Origin: Escherichia sp. ESNIH1 | GTDB taxonomy: Bacteria; Pseudomonadota; Gammaproteobacteria; Enterobacterales; Enterobacteriaceae | Length of the DNA stretch: 64,000 bases | Assembly (NCBI GenBank): GCA_002918705.1 | Contig: PQKR01000010.1 | Coordinates: 101,477-165,476, forward strand | Direction: 5' to 3' | Shown here: piece after piece, positions 41,528 to 53,364 of the stretch | How positions within the stretch are numbered: position 1 is the stretch's first letter | Layout of the letters: each line of letters opens with the position of its first letter | Notes under the pieces: model-generated | Database searches by the model: none | Seen by the model: only the letters and a program-made list of their open reading frames with translations | Told to the model about the DNA's origin: nothing | Program-made: the position numbers and the translations under genes

Positions 41528-43283
41528 CAGCACTCTCCTTCTCTTCGTCATCCAGCGCGGCTTCCAGCTGCTGGTAGCGGTGCATATCGCGATACCAGCC
41601 CGGCTGATGGGCTAAGGTTTCGTGCTGCCCACGCTGAACAATGTGCCCATGCTGCATCACCAGGATCTCGCTCGCTTCGGCGAGCGCCGAGAGCCGGTGT
41701 GCGCTAATAATTACCGTCCGCCCTTCGCCCCACTGGCGCAGGTTATGCAGGATCTGATGCTCGGTGCGGCCATCCACCGCCGACAGAGCATCGTCAAGGA
41801 TCAGGATCTCGGCGTTGAGCAGCAGCGCCCGGGCAATGGAAATACGCTGCTTCTGCCCGCCGGAGAGCATGACTCCGCGCTCGCCCACCTCGGTATCGTA
41901 CCCCTGCGGCAGGCGCAGGATATCCTCATGGACGCTGGCTAATCGCGCGACGTGCTCAATCTCCTGCTGGGTCGCGCCGGGGTGGCCGAGGGCGATATTA
42001 TTGCCTACGGTGTCCGAGAAGAGGAACGGCGTCTGATTGACCACCGCCAGCCGCCCGCGCCAGGCGTCCAGCCTCAGGTTTGGCAGAGGGCGATCGTGAA
42101 AGCGGATCTCCCCCTGGGTAACGTCAAAGTGGCGCTGGATCAGCGACAGCAGCGTGCTCTTCCCCGCCCCGGTGGGCCCGCAGATGCCCAGCATCTGTCC
42201 CGGCGTCAGCGTAAAGCTGACGTTCTCCAGCGTCGGGTGCGGCGCCTGCGGATAACGAAACTCGCGGATCGCCACGTTCAGGTTACCGCGCCCTTCCGGC
42301 AGCGGCTCGCTGCCGTCATCCACCACCGGCGCTTCCGCCAGCATGTCACGGATGCGGCTGTAGGCGGCGCTACCGCGCTCGACGATATTAAACATCCAGG
42401 CGAGGGCCAGCATCGGCCAGATCATCAGCCCCAGGTACATGGTAAAGCTGGTGAGTTCGCCCAGCGTCAGGCTGCCGTTAACCACCATCCAGCTACCGCC
42501 GCCGATGGCCAGCAGGTTTGCCATGCCGATGGCGATATAGATTGTTGGATCGAAACGGGCATCAACCCGCGCAACCTTCATATTTTTCCTGCCGGTATCG
42601 GCAGCGTCTTCGGCAAACAGCCCCGACTGACGATCCTCCAGGCCAAAGGCTTTGATCATACGGATGCTGGTCAGGCTCTCCTGGGTACGGTCGTTAAGAG
42701 ATGAGAACGCCGCCTGCGCCAGCTTGAATCGATTATGCAGCTGATCGCCGTAGCGTTTGATCACCAGCGCCATAATCGGCATCGGCAGCAGCGCCAGCAG
42801 GGTAAGCTGCCAGCTGATCTGGGTCGACATGACGATCAGCACCACGCAGCCCATCACCAGCGAATCCACCAGGGTCAGTACCCCCTCGCCTGCGGCAAAG
42901 ACCACGCGATCGACGTCGTTAGTGGCCCGGGCCATCAAATCACCGGTGCGATGGCGCAGGTAAAACTCCGGATGCTGACGGCTGAGCTGGCGGTAGAAGT
43001 CTTCCCGCAGCTCGACGGCTAACTGGTAAGACGCGCCAAACAGCAGCACGCGCCAGACGTAGCGCAGCAGGTAAATGACCACCGCCACCAGCACCAGCAA
43101 GCCGACCCACATCATCACATCCTGCGGACGATAGCGGCCCTGGGTTACGCCGTCGACCACGTATCCCACGACTTTCGGTGGGATCAGCTGCAGAAGAGCA
43201 ATGATGATGAGCAGGGCTACGGCACCGAGATAGCGTCGCCACTCCCGGCGAAAGTACCAGCCTAGTTGAGCAAATAATCGCAC
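41520..43283 (-). CDS. mdlA: ABC exporter half-subunit MdlA
   Basis: 587 residues (E. coli 590). An N-terminal six-helix membrane domain ([20 protein letters not shown] onward), then an ATPase with [26 protein letters not shown] and [14 protein letters not shown]. Here the Walker B has Asp where Glu is usual (LDDA), also seen in asymmetric half-transporters, which fits a heterodimer with one weak site. First gene of mdlAB; decR lies just upstream. Confidence 0.96.
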   Translation of the reverse strand: MRLFAQLGWYFRREWRRYLGAVALLIIIALLQLIPPKVVGYVVDGVTQGRYRPQDVMMWVGLLVLVAVVIYLLRYVWRVLLFGASYQLAVELREDFYRQLSRQHPEFYLRHRTGDLMARATNDVDRVVFAAGEGVLTLVDSLVMGCVVLIVMSTQISWQLTLLALLPMPIMALVIKRYGDQLHNRFKLAQAAFSSLNDRTQESLTSIRMIKAFGLEDRQSGLFAEDAADTGRKNMKVARVDARFDPTIYIAIGMANLLAIGGGSWMVVNGSLTLGELTSFTMYLGLMIWPMLALAWMFNIVERGSAAYSRIRDMLAEAPVVDDGSEPLPEGRGNLNVAIREFRYPQAPHPTLENVSFTLTPGQMLGICGPTGAGKSTLLSLIQRHFDVTQGEIRFHDRPLPNLRLDAWRGRLAVVNQTPFLFSDTVGNNIALGHPGATQQEIEHVARLASVHEDILRLPQGYDTEVGERGVMLSGGQKQRISIARALLLNAEILILDDALSAVDGRTEHQILHNLRQWGEGRTVIISAHRLSALAEASEILVMQHGHIVQRGQHETLAHQPGWYRDMHRYQQLEAALDDEEKESADA

Positions 43284-43336
43284 GCGGTTATATCCTGAAG
43301 GTCTTAATTCGGCCCCTGACGCCGGGGCCAGAAGCG

Positions 43337-43795
43337 TTATTCAATGGGTAACTCTGTCGTATATTTTATCTGTTCCATCGCAAAACTCGATGTCACATCG
43401 GACAAGCCTGGCACGCTATTGACCAGACGTTTGTAAAAATCGTCGTAGCGCTTCATATCGGCGACCTGAACGCGCATTAAGTAGTCATATTCACCGGCCA
43501 TGCGCCAGAAGCCCAGCACCTCCGGCATGGCGGTGACGACGCTGACAAACTGATGATACCACTCGCTGCAGTGCTGCTGGGTTTTGATGAGCATAAAGGC
43601 CGTCAGGCCGAGGCCCAGCTTTTCGGCATCCAGCAGCGCCACGCGCGCCAGCAGGATCCCTTCATCCTCCAGCCGCTTGAGCCGTTTCCAGCAGGGGGTA
43701 GTCGTCAGATTAACGGCATCGGCTAACGCCTGCAAAGAGAGAGTACTGTCTCGTTGCAGCAGAGTAAGCAGCTTTTTATCAATTTTATCTAGCAT
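43337..43795 (-). CDS. decR: Cysteine-responsive Lrp/AsnC regulator DecR
   Basis: 152 residues, as in E. coli DecR (YbaO). N-terminal HTH ([20 protein letters not shown], about 19-38) and a C-terminal RAM/AsnC domain ([20 protein letters not shown]). In E. coli it senses cysteine and activates cysteine detoxification. Here it is divergent from a cysteine desulfhydrase-like PLP gene, so it very likely controls that neighbour. In E. coli the target (cyuPA) is elsewhere. Confidence 0.95.
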   Translation of the reverse strand: MLDKIDKKLLTLLQRDSTLSLQALADAVNLTTTPCWKRLKRLEDEGILLARVALLDAEKLGLGLTAFMLIKTQQHCSEWYHQFVSVVTAMPEVLGFWRMAGEYDYLMRVQVADMKRYDDFYKRLVNSVPGLSDVTSSFAMEQIKYTTELPIE

Positions 43796-43805
43796 TAGCG
43801 GCCTC

Positions 43806-43828
43806 CAGGAGAAATATTTTCTCTCCTG
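43806..43828. promoter_or_regulatory. Candidate DecR operator
   Basis: A near-palindrome with arms CAGGAGA and TCTCCTG around an A/T centre containing AAATATTTT. Lrp/AsnC regulators favour such symmetric A/T-centred sites. It lies 11 bp upstream of decR and about 86 bp from the divergent desulfhydrase-like gene. Confidence 0.55.
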
Positions 43829-43913
43829 ATTCTATTTCAAAGGCAGAATGGCAACAATTTTTTAAGCACATTCCGTTAAGCTAGGCACAAATTGACAAAC
43901 AGGATCGCCCCGG

Positions 43914-44960
43914 ATGAATAACGCCTGGATCAACTACGCCATCAGTGAAATTAATACCGATGCTCAGCGCTCGGCGGATACACATCTGATTCGCCTTCCC
44001 CTGCCCGCCTTTCCGGGGATCTTTATCTACCTGAAAGATGAGAGCACGCACCCGACCGGCAGTCTGAAGCATCGCCTGGCACGCTCGCTGTTCCTCTACG
44101 GGCTGTGCAACGGCTGGATCCGCGAAGGCACGCCAATTATCGAGGCCTCCTCCGGCTCGACGGCGGTGTCGGAGGCCTGGTTTGCCCGGCTGCTGGGGCT
44201 GCCCTTTATTGCAGTGATGCCCGCCTGCACCGCCAGGCGTAAAATCGAGCAGATCGCCTTTTACGGCGGCCGCTGTCACTTCGTTGAGAGCGCCTGCGAG
44301 ATCTACGCGGCTTCAGAGACGCTGGCGCAGGAGCTCCGCGGTCACTATATGGATCAGTTTACCTACGCCGAGCGCGCCACCGACTGGCGTGGCAACAACA
44401 ATATCGCCGACAGTATCTATCGCCAGATGCGCCATGAACCGCACCCGATCCCTGCCCATATCGTGATGAGCGCCGGAACCGGCGGCACCTCGGCAACCAT
44501 CGGACGCTATATTCGTTATCAGGGACACGACACCCGGCTCACGGTAGTCGATCCGCAAAACTCCGTCTTCCTTGACTACTGGCAGCAGCGGGATGCAGGC
44601 CTTCGCAGCCCGGTCGGCAGTAAAATCGAGGGCATTGGCCGCCCCCGCGTGGAGCCGTCGTTCATTCCGGATGTGGTAGACGAGATGATCCGCGTCCCGG
44701 ATGCCGCCAGCGTCGCTACCGCCCACTGGCTGGAGACCCAGCTGGGACGCAAAGTTGGGGCCTCCACCGGCACAAACATGTGGGGCGCGTTGCAGCTTGC
44801 CGCCCGAATGCGTGACGAGGGGCGTACCGGATCGATTGTTACCCTGCTGTGCGACAGCGGCGAGCGCTATCTCGACACCTACTACAACCCGGAGTGGGTC
44901 AAGGCCACTATAGGCGATACCGCGCCCTGGGCCGCAGAGATCGCCCGTCTGCTGCAATAG
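43914..44960 (+). CDS. PLP-dependent cysteine desulfhydrase-like protein (CcdA-like)
   Basis: 348 residues, fold type II PLP enzyme of the cysteine synthase superfamily. The Schiff-base lysine is in [11 protein letters not shown] (about residue 53), the substrate loop is [11 protein letters not shown], and the phosphate cup is [11 protein letters not shown]. coli K-12 has no counterpart here (it carries cof and ybaE). Known: in Pantoea an Lrp-family regulator beside a PLP cysteine desulfhydrase (ccdR-ccdA) gives cysteine-induced resistance to cysteine. By position next to decR, I infer the same role: degrading excess cysteine to pyruvate, sulfide and ammonia. A cysteine synthase activity cannot be excluded from sequence. 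Confidence 0.75.
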   Translation: MNNAWINYAISEINTDAQRSADTHLIRLPLPAFPGIFIYLKDESTHPTGSLKHRLARSLFLYGLCNGWIREGTPIIEASSGSTAVSEAWFARLLGLPFIAVMPACTARRKIEQIAFYGGRCHFVESACEIYAASETLAQELRGHYMDQFTYAERATDWRGNNNIADSIYRQMRHEPHPIPAHIVMSAGTGGTSATIGRYIRYQGHDTRLTVVDPQNSVFLDYWQQRDAGLRSPVGSKIEGIGRPRVEPSFIPDVVDEMIRVPDAASVATAHWLETQLGRKVGASTGTNMWGALQLAARMRDEGRTGSIVTLLCDSGERYLDTYYNPEWVKATIGDTAPWAAEIARLLQ

Positions 44961-45037
44961 CAAATGGATACTGGTCGTACCCGCCGCCAGGCGCTACCAT
45001 AGCGGCTTTATTGCTAGTGAAACTGTCAGGAAAATCT

Positions 45038-45733
45038 ATGAAACGTGCCGTTGTCGTCTTTAGCGGAGGCCAGGACTCCACCACCTGTCTGGTACAGGCT
45101 CTGCATCACTATGATGAAGTCCACTGCGTCACCTTCGATTACGGCCAGCGTCACCGCGCCGAGATTGACGTTGCGCGCGAGCTGGCGCTGAAGCTGGGCG
45201 CGCGGGCGCATAAGGTGCTGGACGTCACCCTGCTTAACGAGCTGGCGGTCAGCAGCCTGACGCGCGACAGCATCCCGGTGCCGGACTACGAGCCGGACGC
45301 CAGCGGTATCCCCAACACCTTCGTGCCGGGCCGCAACATTCTGTTTTTGACCCTTGCGGCTATCTACGCCTATCAGGTACAGGCCGAAGCGGTGATCACC
45401 GGCGTCTGCGAGACCGACTTCTCCGGCTACCCGGACTGCCGCGACGAGTTTGTGAAGGCGCTGAACCATGCGGTGAGCCTTGGCATGGCAAAAGATATTC
45501 GCTTCGAGACGCCGCTTATGTGGCTCGATAAGGCGGAAACCTGGGCGCTGGCCGACTACTGGCAGAAGCTGGAGCTAGTGCGCGAGGAGACCCTGACCTG
45601 CTACAACGGGATCAAGGGCGACGGCTGCGGCCAGTGCGCCGCCTGTAACCTGCGCGCCAACGGCCTCAATCACTACCTGGCTGAGAAGCCTGCGGTGATG
45701 GCGGCAATGAAGCGGAAAACAGGGTTGCAGTAA
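45038..45733 (+). CDS. queC: 7-cyano-7-deazaguanine synthase QueC
   Basis: 231 residues, as in E. coli, from [20 protein letters not shown] with CAGGAAAA before it. The PP-loop SGGQDSTT binds ATP, and the four zinc cysteines are in the C-terminal [16 protein letters not shown] with an upstream Cys. It converts 7-carboxy-7-deazaguanine to preQ0 in queuosine synthesis. Followed by a BIME and convergent fadM. Confidence 0.97.
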   Translation: MKRAVVVFSGGQDSTTCLVQALHHYDEVHCVTFDYGQRHRAEIDVARELALKLGARAHKVLDVTLLNELAVSSLTRDSIPVPDYEPDASGIPNTFVPGRNILFLTLAAIYAYQVQAEAVITGVCETDFSGYPDCRDEFVKALNHAVSLGMAKDIRFETPLMWLDKAETWALADYWQKLELVREETLTCYNGIKGDGCGQCAACNLRANGLNHYLAEKPAVMAAMKRKTGLQ

Positions 45734-45744
45734 GCTTGATTAAC

Positions 45745-45824
45745 GCCGGGTGGCGGCTTCGCCTTACCCGGCCTACGGTGGCACAGTGCGGTTTATAGGC
45801 CCGGTAAGCGTAGCGCCACCGGGC
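45745..45824. repeat. BIME: two inverted REP units
   Basis: Unit 1 (45745-45776) begins GCCGGGTGGCGGCTTCGCCT; unit 2 (45796-45824) begins TAGGCCCGGTAAGCGTAGCG. They are in opposite orientation, separated by 19 bp. They lie between the convergent queC and fadM genes, the usual location for such elements. Confidence 0.88.
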
Positions 45825-45832
45825 GTGAGAGC

Positions 45833-46231
45833 TTACTCCATCATCATCTCCAGCTTCTCCCGTAGCTCCCCTTCCAGCGCCAGCGATTTTTTTGTGCGCA
45901 GATCGATGCAGACGAAGGTGATCAGCGCATCGGCCACCCCCTCTCCCTCTGGCGTCAGCGTCACCACCTGACTCAGCACGCCGCTTTTGCCGTTAAGCTG
46001 CTGTATGCTGCTGGTGATGGTTAGCAGATCCCCCAGTACCGCCGGACGGCGATAGTTGATGTTGATATTAACCACGATAAACGCGATGTGGTTGGCCGTC
46101 ATCCACTGAAAACCTTCGCTGCTCTCCAGCCCCTCCCAACGCGCCTCCTCCAGAAACTCCAGGTAGCGGGCATTGTTTACATGCTGGTACACGTCGATAT
46201 GGTAACCGCGAACTTTAATCTGAGTCTGCAT
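45833..46231 (-). CDS. fadM: Long-chain acyl-CoA thioesterase FadM
   Basis: 132 residues from MQTQIKVRGYHIDVYQHVNN, as in E. coli. Single hot-dog domain thioesterase with the catalytic Asp in YHIDVYQHVNNARYLEFLEEAR. It hydrolyses 3,5-tetradecadienoyl-CoA and other long acyl-CoAs during fatty-acid oxidation. An in-frame upstream extension of 15 codons is not conserved. Confidence 0.95.
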   Translation of the reverse strand: MQTQIKVRGYHIDVYQHVNNARYLEFLEEARWEGLESSEGFQWMTANHIAFIVVNININYRRPAVLGDLLTITSSIQQLNGKSGVLSQVVTLTPEGEGVADALITFVCIDLRTKKSLALEGELREKLEMMME

Positions 46232-46329
46232 AGCGCAATAGCCTTTTTTCTTATGTGATGTAGGATCGGAGGTCATAACTGGTATGACCTCTTTAGCATG
46301 GCAAAAAATGGCTACGACGCAAGCAAAAA

Positions 46330-46863
<534 letters not shown>

Positions 46864-48738
46864 TTACTGCTGCGGATCGACGATGTCGCCCGTTTTGATT
46901 TTCGCTTCTTTACGCAGGTTGCTCATCAGCGCTTCGAAAGAGATCTGGGCGTTGTTCTGGGTGATCCCCTGAACCATCGCCTTTTTCTGCGCATCAGGCA
47001 TGGTGCCCGCTTTCACTTCGTCCAGCGCCAGCAGCACTACGTTGCCCTGCATATCGTTGGCAACACCGTAAACCGGCTTATCCTTCGCCGGCAGAGCCAG
47101 CGTAAAGGCCGCCTGGCTCAGCGGATCCTGGCCGGTACGCGACAGCGTCTTAGGCTCGCCAAAGCTCAGGCCCGCGGCTTTCAGTGCCTCGTCGCCTTTG
47201 CCTGCTTTCAGCTCAGCCAGCAGCTTATCGGCATTCAGCTTCGCCTGCTGCTCAGCTTTGTTGTGCTTAACAATATCGCTGACCTGGGCTTTTACTTCTT
47301 CCAGCGGCTTCACGGCTTCGGCTTTATGCTCGCTCACGCGCAGCACGAACGCCCGATCGCCATCGACCGTGATGATGTCGGAGTTGTTGCCCGGCGTACC
47401 GTTTTCACCCACCAGCGCGCCGCCGAAGATAGCGTCAGCAACCGGTTTGAAGTTAAGCTCCTGCGGCAGGTTATCGCGACCAAACCAGCCGGTCTCAACC
47501 GCTTTCACGCCAGCCGCCTGCTCAGCGCCCGCCAGCGACTCGTTGTCGTTGCTCGCGGCATCGCTCACTTTCTGCTGCAGAGCATAGTAAGCATCAAGAC
47601 CTTTCTCCTGCTTCACCTTCGCCGCCAGCTCGTCACGCACGTCGTTAAACGGCTTGACCTGGGCAGGCTGAACGTCGTCAAGGCGCGCCACCAGGAAGCC
47701 AACGGAGGATTTAATCACGCCGGAGAGCTGGCCTTTCTCTTTCAGACCGGCCTTTTTCAGCTCCTCCGGGGTGGTAGCGTCTTCCAGCCAGCCCATGTCG
47801 CCGCCGTTACGGGCAGAGATAATGTCTGCGGATTTCTCTTTCGCCAGGGTGGCGAAATCAGCACCTTTGCTTAACTGATCCAGCACCGCTTTCGCTTCGT
47901 CTTCGGTTTTAGTCTGGATCACGCTGTAACGATTACGCTGCGGCTGAGTGAACTGATCCTGGTGCTGATCGTAGTAGGCCTGGATCTCTTCATCGCTGGC
48001 ATTCTGCTGCATGCTGGCAGCATCCAGCTTGATGTAGCTAACGCGGAACTGCTCCGGCGCGATAAAGCTGTTTTTGTTCTGCTCGTAGTAGCTGGCGATC
48101 TCCTGATCGGAGGCGGTCTGCTGCTGGGCCAGAGCGTTAACGTCGATGGTTGCGGTACGCACCAGACGCTGCTGCGCGACCAGCGCGGCCAGCTCGTCGG
48201 TTTCACCTTTCAGCATAAAGTCGGTACCGGCAACGGCGTTGATCAGCTGCTGGGAGGTGAGCTGGTTACGCAGGGCCTGAGCATACTGATCGGCGGTCAT
48301 CCCCATCTGATTGACCAGCGCGTTATAGCGCGCGTTGTCAAATTTGCCGTTGTTCTGGAAAGCCTGAGTAGAGAAGATCGCTCTCTTTACCTGTTCGTCG
48401 CTGATGCCGAGGCCCAGATGGTGGGCATATTGGTCCAGCAGCGCTTCATCAATCAGACGGCTCAGCACCTGCTGGCGCATGCTCTTCATGTAGGCTTCGT
48501 TGCCGGCCAGCTCGGAGAACTGCTCGCCCAGCTGCTGCTGCATGCGGTTACGTTCCGCCGCCACGGCATTTTCGAACTGGCTGCGGCCAATCTCCTGGCC
48601 ATTAACTTTTGCGGCATAATTATTGTTACCGCCAATCAGGTAGTTACCCACGCCAGTCAGAATGAATGACACGATAATCAAACCCAGAATGATCTTGAGC
48701 ACGACGTGGTTGGCCGCCGCGCGTAAATTGTCCATCAT
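46864..48738 (-). CDS. ppiD: Periplasmic chaperone PpiD
   Basis: 624 residues (E. coli 623). One N-terminal membrane anchor (IILGLIIVSFILTGVGNYLI, about 16-35), a SurA-like chaperone region (about 40-220), a parvulin domain (about 266-355, with GADFATLAKEKSAD and GGDMGWLEDATTPEELKKAG), then a second non-canonical parvulin-like C-terminal part. It sits at the SecYEG exit and helps early folding of secreted proteins. Downstream of hupB in the same direction. Confidence 0.97.
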   Translation of the reverse strand: MMDNLRAAANHVVLKIILGLIIVSFILTGVGNYLIGGNNNYAAKVNGQEIGRSQFENAVAAERNRMQQQLGEQFSELAGNEAYMKSMRQQVLSRLIDEALLDQYAHHLGLGISDEQVKRAIFSTQAFQNNGKFDNARYNALVNQMGMTADQYAQALRNQLTSQQLINAVAGTDFMLKGETDELAALVAQQRLVRTATIDVNALAQQQTASDQEIASYYEQNKNSFIAPEQFRVSYIKLDAASMQQNASDEEIQAYYDQHQDQFTQPQRNRYSVIQTKTEDEAKAVLDQLSKGADFATLAKEKSADIISARNGGDMGWLEDATTPEELKKAGLKEKGQLSGVIKSSVGFLVARLDDVQPAQVKPFNDVRDELAAKVKQEKGLDAYYALQQKVSDAASNDNESLAGAEQAAGVKAVETGWFGRDNLPQELNFKPVADAIFGGALVGENGTPGNNSDIITVDGDRAFVLRVSEHKAEAVKPLEEVKAQVSDIVKHNKAEQQAKLNADKLLAELKAGKGDEALKAAGLSFGEPKTLSRTGQDPLSQAAFTLALPAKDKPVYGVANDMQGNVVLLALDEVKAGTMPDAQKKAMVQGITQNNAQISFEALMSNLRKEAKIKTGDIVDPQQ

Positions 48739-48880
48739 GGTGTAACAACACTCCGCTGTAGGTGACTGTCTGTCTCACGCAGCGCCGTTAATCCTGAGCC
48801 GCTGCGCGTAAAGCCGTATTGTGACAAGAAACCGGGGCCGTTGTCAGCCCGCAGACCCGATTAATTCCGGCATCGCAAAT

Positions 48881-48906
48881 AAAAAAGGCACATCTGGTGA
48901 TGCGCC
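48881..48906 (-). terminator. Terminator of hupB
   Basis: On the minus strand GGCGCATC-acca-GATGTGCC followed by TTTTTT, 36 bp past the hupB stop and before the ppiD promoter region. Confidence 0.85.
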
Positions 48907-48941
48907 CTTGTACTTTGTCACAATCCTGAGAGGGATCGCTA

Positions 48942-49214
48942 TCAGTTTACCGCGTCTTTCAGCGCTTTACCTGCGCGGAAACCCGGAACTTTAGCGGCAG
49001 CGATGGTGATCTCTTTGCCGGTTTGCGGGTTGCGACCAGTACGGGCAGCACGCTCTTTAACAGCAAAAGTACCAAAACCTACCAGCGCAACTTCGTCCCC
49101 GGCTTGCAGAGATTCAGTAACAGAAGCAATTAAAGCATCTAACGCACGTCCAGCCGCAGCTTTAGAGATATCAGCCCCTGCAGCAATTTTGTCTATCAGT
49201 TGAGATTTATTCAC
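48942..49214 (-). CDS. hupB: DNA-binding protein HU-beta
   Basis: 90 residues, [20 protein letters not shown] to the C-terminal VN. HU fold with the DNA-bending beta-arm containing [14 protein letters not shown]. Nucleoid architectural protein, dimerising with HU-alpha. It lies between lon and ppiD, each separated by its own terminator. Confidence 0.98.
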   Translation of the reverse strand: MNKSQLIDKIAAGADISKAAAGRALDALIASVTESLQAGDEVALVGFGTFAVKERAARTGRNPQTGKEITIAAAKVPGFRAGKALKDAVN

Positions 49215-49360
49215 TCTTCTCTTCCTCTCTTTATAATTTATATCGCACCTTAATCCATCGAAGTGCGACCGCGCAGCAGTTATATCAGGCCTGTCATGCC
49301 CTTACAACACCCGTTGTTGATGATACAGCAAACCAGCCATCTAAATTAGCTATACAAAAA

Positions 49361-49394
49361 AAGGCTGGCAAGCCCGAAATGCGCTGCCAGCCTT
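49361..49394 (-). terminator. Terminator of lon
   Basis: AAGGCTGGCA and TGCCAGCCTT form a perfect 10-bp stem with a 14-nt loop. A run of T follows on the minus strand, 31 bp past the lon stop. Confidence 0.9.
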
Positions 49395-49424
49395 GTTTTT
49401 ATCGACGCTCTTTGCGCGAGGTCA

Positions 49425-51779
49425 CTATTTTGCGCTAACGACCTGCATGCCTGAAGGCTCGTTTTGCAGGGCCAGGGTCAGCACTTCCTCAATGCGTTTC
49501 ACCGGGTGAATGTCGAGGTCGGCAATCACGTTCTCCGGGATCTCTTCGAGGTCACGCTTGTTCTCGTACGGGATCAGCACGGTTTTAATCCCACCACGGT
49601 GCGCTGCCAGCAGCTTCTCTTTCAGGCCGCCAATCGGCAGCACCTGACCGCGCAGGGTGATCTCACCGGTCATCGCCACATCGGCGCGCACCGGGTTGCC
49701 GGTCAGACAGGAGACCAGCGCCGTACACATCGCAATACCGGCGCTCGGGCCATCTTTCGGCGTCGCCCCTTCCGGAACGTGAACGTGAATATCGCGTTTT
49801 TCGTAGAAGTCGCCGTTAATGCCCAGCTTCTCTGCGCGCGCGCGTACCACGGTTAGCGCTGCCTGGATGGACTCCTGCATCACCTCACCCAGCGAGCCGG
49901 TGTAGGTCAGCTTGCCTTTACCCGGCACGCAGGCGGTTTCGATGGTCAGCAGATCGCCGCCCACTTCCGTCCACGCCAGGCCGGTCACCTGACCCACGCG
50001 GTTTTCATCATCCGCACGACCGTAGTCGAAGCGCTGAACGCCCAGATACTCGTTGAGGTTGTCACCGTTGATGGTGATCTGCTTCAGCGACGGATCGAGC
50101 AGCAGCTGTTTCACCGCTTTACGACACAGTTTGGAGATTTCACGCTCCAGGCTACGCACGCCCGCTTCACGGGTATAGTAGCGAATAATGCCGACAATGG
50201 CGCTATCGTCAACCGTAATCTCACCGTTTTTCAGCGCGTTACGCTCAATCTGCTTCGGCAGCAGGTGGCGTTTGGCAATGTTCAGCTTCTCATCTTCGGT
50301 ATAGCCCGACAGACGGATCACTTCCATACGGTCCAGCAGCGGCGCAGGAATGTTCATCGAGTTTGAGGTCGCAACGAACATCACGTCGCTGAGATCGTAG
50401 TCGACCTCAAGGTAGTGATCGCTGAAGGCGACGTTCTGCTCGGGATCGAGCACTTCCAGCAGGGCTGAAGCCGGATCGCCGCGCATATCCGAGGACATCT
50501 TGTCGATCTCATCCAGCAGGAACAGCGGGTTTTTCACCCCTACTTTTGCCATCTTCTGGATCAGTTTGCCCGGCATGGAGCCGATATAGGTCCGCCGGTG
50601 ACCGCGGATCTCCGCTTCGTCACGCACGCCGCCCAGCGCCATACGGATGTATTTACGTCCGGTGGCTTTGGCAATGGACTGCCCCAGAGAGGTTTTACCT
50701 ACCCCCGGCGGTCCCACCAGGCAGAGGATCGGCCCCTTCAGCTTGTTAACCCGGCTCTGAACCGCAAGGTACTCAAGGATGCGATCTTTAACACGTTCCA
50801 GACCGTAGTGATCGGTATCCAGAATCTCCTGCGCCTGACGCAGATCTTTCTTGACCTTGCTGCGGGCGTTCCACGGCACCTGGATCATCCACTCGATGTA
50901 GCCACGCACCACGGTCGCTTCTGCTGACATCGGAGACATCATCTTCAGCTTTTGCAGCTCGGCTTCGGCTTTCTCTTTTGCCTCTTTCGGCATTTTTGCC
51001 GCGTCGATCTTACGCTTCAGCGCTTCGTTTTCGTCCGGCGCATCGTCCATCTCGCCCAGCTCTTTCTGGATGGCTTTCATCTGCTCATTCAGATAGTACT
51101 CGCGCTGGGATTTCTCCATCTGCTTCTTGACGCGATTACGGATGCGCTTCTCAACCTGTAACAGGTCGATCTCCGACTCCATCATCGCCATCAGATACTC
51201 CAGACGTTCATTTACGTCGGACATCTCAAGCACGGACTGCTTATCCGCCAGCTTCAGCGGCATATGGGCGCCGATGGTGTCAGCCAGACGTGCTGGATCG
51301 TCAATGCTATTGAGCGAGGTCAGCACTTCCGGTGGAATTTTTTTGTTGAGCTTGATGTAGCCTTCAAACTGGCCGATGGCGGTGCGAACCAGCACCTCCT
51401 GCTCACGCTCGTCAATGGCGGGCGATTCCAGATACTCGGCTTTTGCAGAGAAGAAGTCGCCGTCATCAGACAGGGTGCTGATGCGCGCACGCTGCAGGCC
51501 TTCGACCAGTACTTTAACCGTACCGTCCGGCAGCTTCAGCATCTGCAGAATAGAGGCCACGGTTCCGACGGTGAACAGATCGTTAACACCCGGCTCATCC
51601 GTGGACGCCTCTTTCTGCGCCACCAGCATGATTTTTTTATCCTGGTCCATGGCCGCTTCGAGACAACGAATCGATTTTTCCCGCCCTACGAATAAGGGGA
51701 TGACCATGTGCGGATAAACCACCACATCGCGCAACGGCAATACGGGGATTTCAATGCGTTCAGAACGCTCAGAAGTCAT
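49425..51779 (-). CDS. lon: ATP-dependent protease Lon
   Basis: 784 residues, as in E. coli. Hexameric soluble AAA+ protease degrading damaged proteins and regulators such as SulA and RcsA. The N-terminal substrate domain ([20 protein letters not shown]) is followed by a coiled coil about 190-290, Walker [10 protein letters not shown] (about 356-364), and the LDEIDKM Walker B. The catalytic dyad is Ser in [14 protein letters not shown] (about 679) and Lys in [14 protein letters not shown] (about 722). A sigma32 promoter lies about 85-110 bp upstream. Confidence 0.99.
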   Translation of the reverse strand: MTSERSERIEIPVLPLRDVVVYPHMVIPLFVGREKSIRCLEAAMDQDKKIMLVAQKEASTDEPGVNDLFTVGTVASILQMLKLPDGTVKVLVEGLQRARISTLSDDGDFFSAKAEYLESPAIDEREQEVLVRTAIGQFEGYIKLNKKIPPEVLTSLNSIDDPARLADTIGAHMPLKLADKQSVLEMSDVNERLEYLMAMMESEIDLLQVEKRIRNRVKKQMEKSQREYYLNEQMKAIQKELGEMDDAPDENEALKRKIDAAKMPKEAKEKAEAELQKLKMMSPMSAEATVVRGYIEWMIQVPWNARSKVKKDLRQAQEILDTDHYGLERVKDRILEYLAVQSRVNKLKGPILCLVGPPGVGKTSLGQSIAKATGRKYIRMALGGVRDEAEIRGHRRTYIGSMPGKLIQKMAKVGVKNPLFLLDEIDKMSSDMRGDPASALLEVLDPEQNVAFSDHYLEVDYDLSDVMFVATSNSMNIPAPLLDRMEVIRLSGYTEDEKLNIAKRHLLPKQIERNALKNGEITVDDSAIVGIIRYYTREAGVRSLEREISKLCRKAVKQLLLDPSLKQITINGDNLNEYLGVQRFDYGRADDENRVGQVTGLAWTEVGGDLLTIETACVPGKGKLTYTGSLGEVMQESIQAALTVVRARAEKLGINGDFYEKRDIHVHVPEGATPKDGPSAGIAMCTALVSCLTGNPVRADVAMTGEITLRGQVLPIGGLKEKLLAAHRGGIKTVLIPYENKRDLEEIPENVIADLDIHPVKRIEEVLTLALQNEPSGMQVVSAK

Positions 51780-51862
51780 AGAGCTCTCTCTTAAGTTTAA
51801 TGTCCGCCTGGTAACCCGGCCGCAGGCCTGTGCGTCATGCGACCGTTAACATGTAAATCAGT

Positions 51863-51890
51863 ATATGGGGATGTTTCCCTTACATTCAAC
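51863..51890 (-). promoter_or_regulatory. Sigma32 promoter of lon
   Basis: On the minus strand GTTGAAT (51884-51890) and CCCCATAT (51863-51870), 13 nt apart. It closely matches the known heat-shock promoter of E. coli lon. Confidence 0.82.
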
Positions 51891-51910
51891 GTCGGGAGTA
51901 CGGAAAAATA

Positions 51911-51937
51911 AAAGGGGAGATAAAATCCCCCCTTTTT
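51911..51937 (-). terminator. Terminator of clpX
   Basis: AAAGGGGAGAT-aaa-ATCCCCCCTTT: an A/T-closed stem with mostly paired arms. A-rich on the left, so on the minus strand it is followed by a T-run; 28 bp past the clpX stop. Confidence 0.75.
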
Positions 51938-51964
51938 GGTTAACCGCTTGTATGGATAGGTTAA

Positions 51965-53239
51965 TTATTCGCCAGAAGCCTGCTGCGCTTCCGGTTTACC
52001 ATAAATCAGCAGGGGTTTGGTTTGACCCGCGATAACCGCTTCGTCAATCACCACTTTTTCCACATCTTCCATTGAAGGCAGATCGTACATGGTATCCAGC
52101 AGGGCCGCTTCTACGATGGAACGCAGGCCACGCGCGCCGGTTTTACGGGCGTTCGCTTTCTTCGCAATGGCGTCCAGCGCTTCGTCGCGGAACTCAAGAT
52201 CCACGCCTTCCAGATTAAACAGCGCCTGATACTGCTTGGTCAGGGCGTTTTTCGGCTCTTTCAGGATCTGAATCAGCGCTTCTTCGCTCAGCTCGTTGAG
52301 CGTCGCGACCACCGGCAGACGGCCAATGAACTCAGGGATCAGACCGAACTTGATCAGATCTTCGGGTTCCACCTGCGCCAGCAGTTCGCCCTCTTTCGCC
52401 TTCTCGGACTTGCCTTTCACCGTTGCGCCAAAGCCAATACCGGAGCCGGTCTCCACGCGATGGGAGATCACCTTATCCAGGCCAGCAAAGGCCCCGCCGC
52501 AGATAAAGAGGATTTTTGAGGTATCAACCTGCAAAAACTCCTGCTGCGGATGCTTACGTCCACCCTGCGGCGGTACGGCAGCCACGGTCCCTTCGATCAG
52601 CTTCAGCAGCGCCTGCTGAACGCCTTCACCCGAGACGTCACGGGTAATCGACGGGTTATCGGACTTGCGGGAAATTTTATCGATTTCGTCAATATAGACG
52701 ATGCCGCGCTGCGCTTTCTGTACGTCATAGTCGCACTTCTGCAGCAGTTTCTGGATGATGTTTTCCACATCCTCGCCCACGTAGCCTGCTTCGGTCAGCG
52801 TGGTAGCATCAGCCATAGTAAACGGCACATCGAGCAGGCGTGCCAGCGTTTCTGCCAGCAGCGTTTTACCGGAGCCGGTCGGCCCGATCAGCAGGATGTT
52901 ACTTTTACCTAGCTCAACGCCGTTGCTGCTGTCACCGTTACGCAGACGTTTGTAGTGGTTGTAAACCGCGACGGCCAGCACTTTCTTGGCCTGCTCCTGG
53001 CCGATAACATAGTCGTCCAGGTGATGGCGGATTTCATGCGGCGTCGGCAGCGCACTACGTTCACGATGCGGTGCAACTTCTTTAATCTCTTCGCGAATGA
53101 TGTCGTTACACAGATCGACACACTCGTCGCAGATATACACGGACGGCCCGGCAATCAGCTTACGCACTTCATGCTGGCTTTTGCCGCAAAAAGAGCAGTA
53201 CAACAGTTTGCCCGAACCATCTTTGCGTTTATCTGTCAT
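51965..53239 (-). CDS. clpX: ClpXP unfoldase subunit ClpX
   Basis: 424 residues, as in E. coli. N-terminal C4 zinc-binding domain (CSFCGKSQ with [10 protein letters not shown], about 15-42), AAA+ module with [15 protein letters not shown] (about 120), DEIDKI Walker B, the pore loop GYVGED, and the IGF loop for ClpP docking (SGIGFGA, about 265). It recognises ssrA-tagged and other substrates and threads them into ClpP. It follows clpP on the same strand after 125 bp. Confidence 0.99.
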   Translation of the reverse strand: MTDKRKDGSGKLLYCSFCGKSQHEVRKLIAGPSVYICDECVDLCNDIIREEIKEVAPHRERSALPTPHEIRHHLDDYVIGQEQAKKVLAVAVYNHYKRLRNGDSSNGVELGKSNILLIGPTGSGKTLLAETLARLLDVPFTMADATTLTEAGYVGEDVENIIQKLLQKCDYDVQKAQRGIVYIDEIDKISRKSDNPSITRDVSGEGVQQALLKLIEGTVAAVPPQGGRKHPQQEFLQVDTSKILFICGGAFAGLDKVISHRVETGSGIGFGATVKGKSEKAKEGELLAQVEPEDLIKFGLIPEFIGRLPVVATLNELSEEALIQILKEPKNALTKQYQALFNLEGVDLEFRDEALDAIAKKANARKTGARGLRSIVEAALLDTMYDLPSMEDVEKVVIDEAVIAGQTKPLLIYGKPEAQQASGE

Positions 53240-53364
53240 GAGTCAAAACCTCTTTTCTGTTTTTTGTGCCGCACACGACGACGCAAATGCCACTCCAGGC
53301 GCAAGACGCGATACAGCGTCGTGCCGCTCTCAATGATTATAGCGGTACTCGTCCGGCCTGGGCA

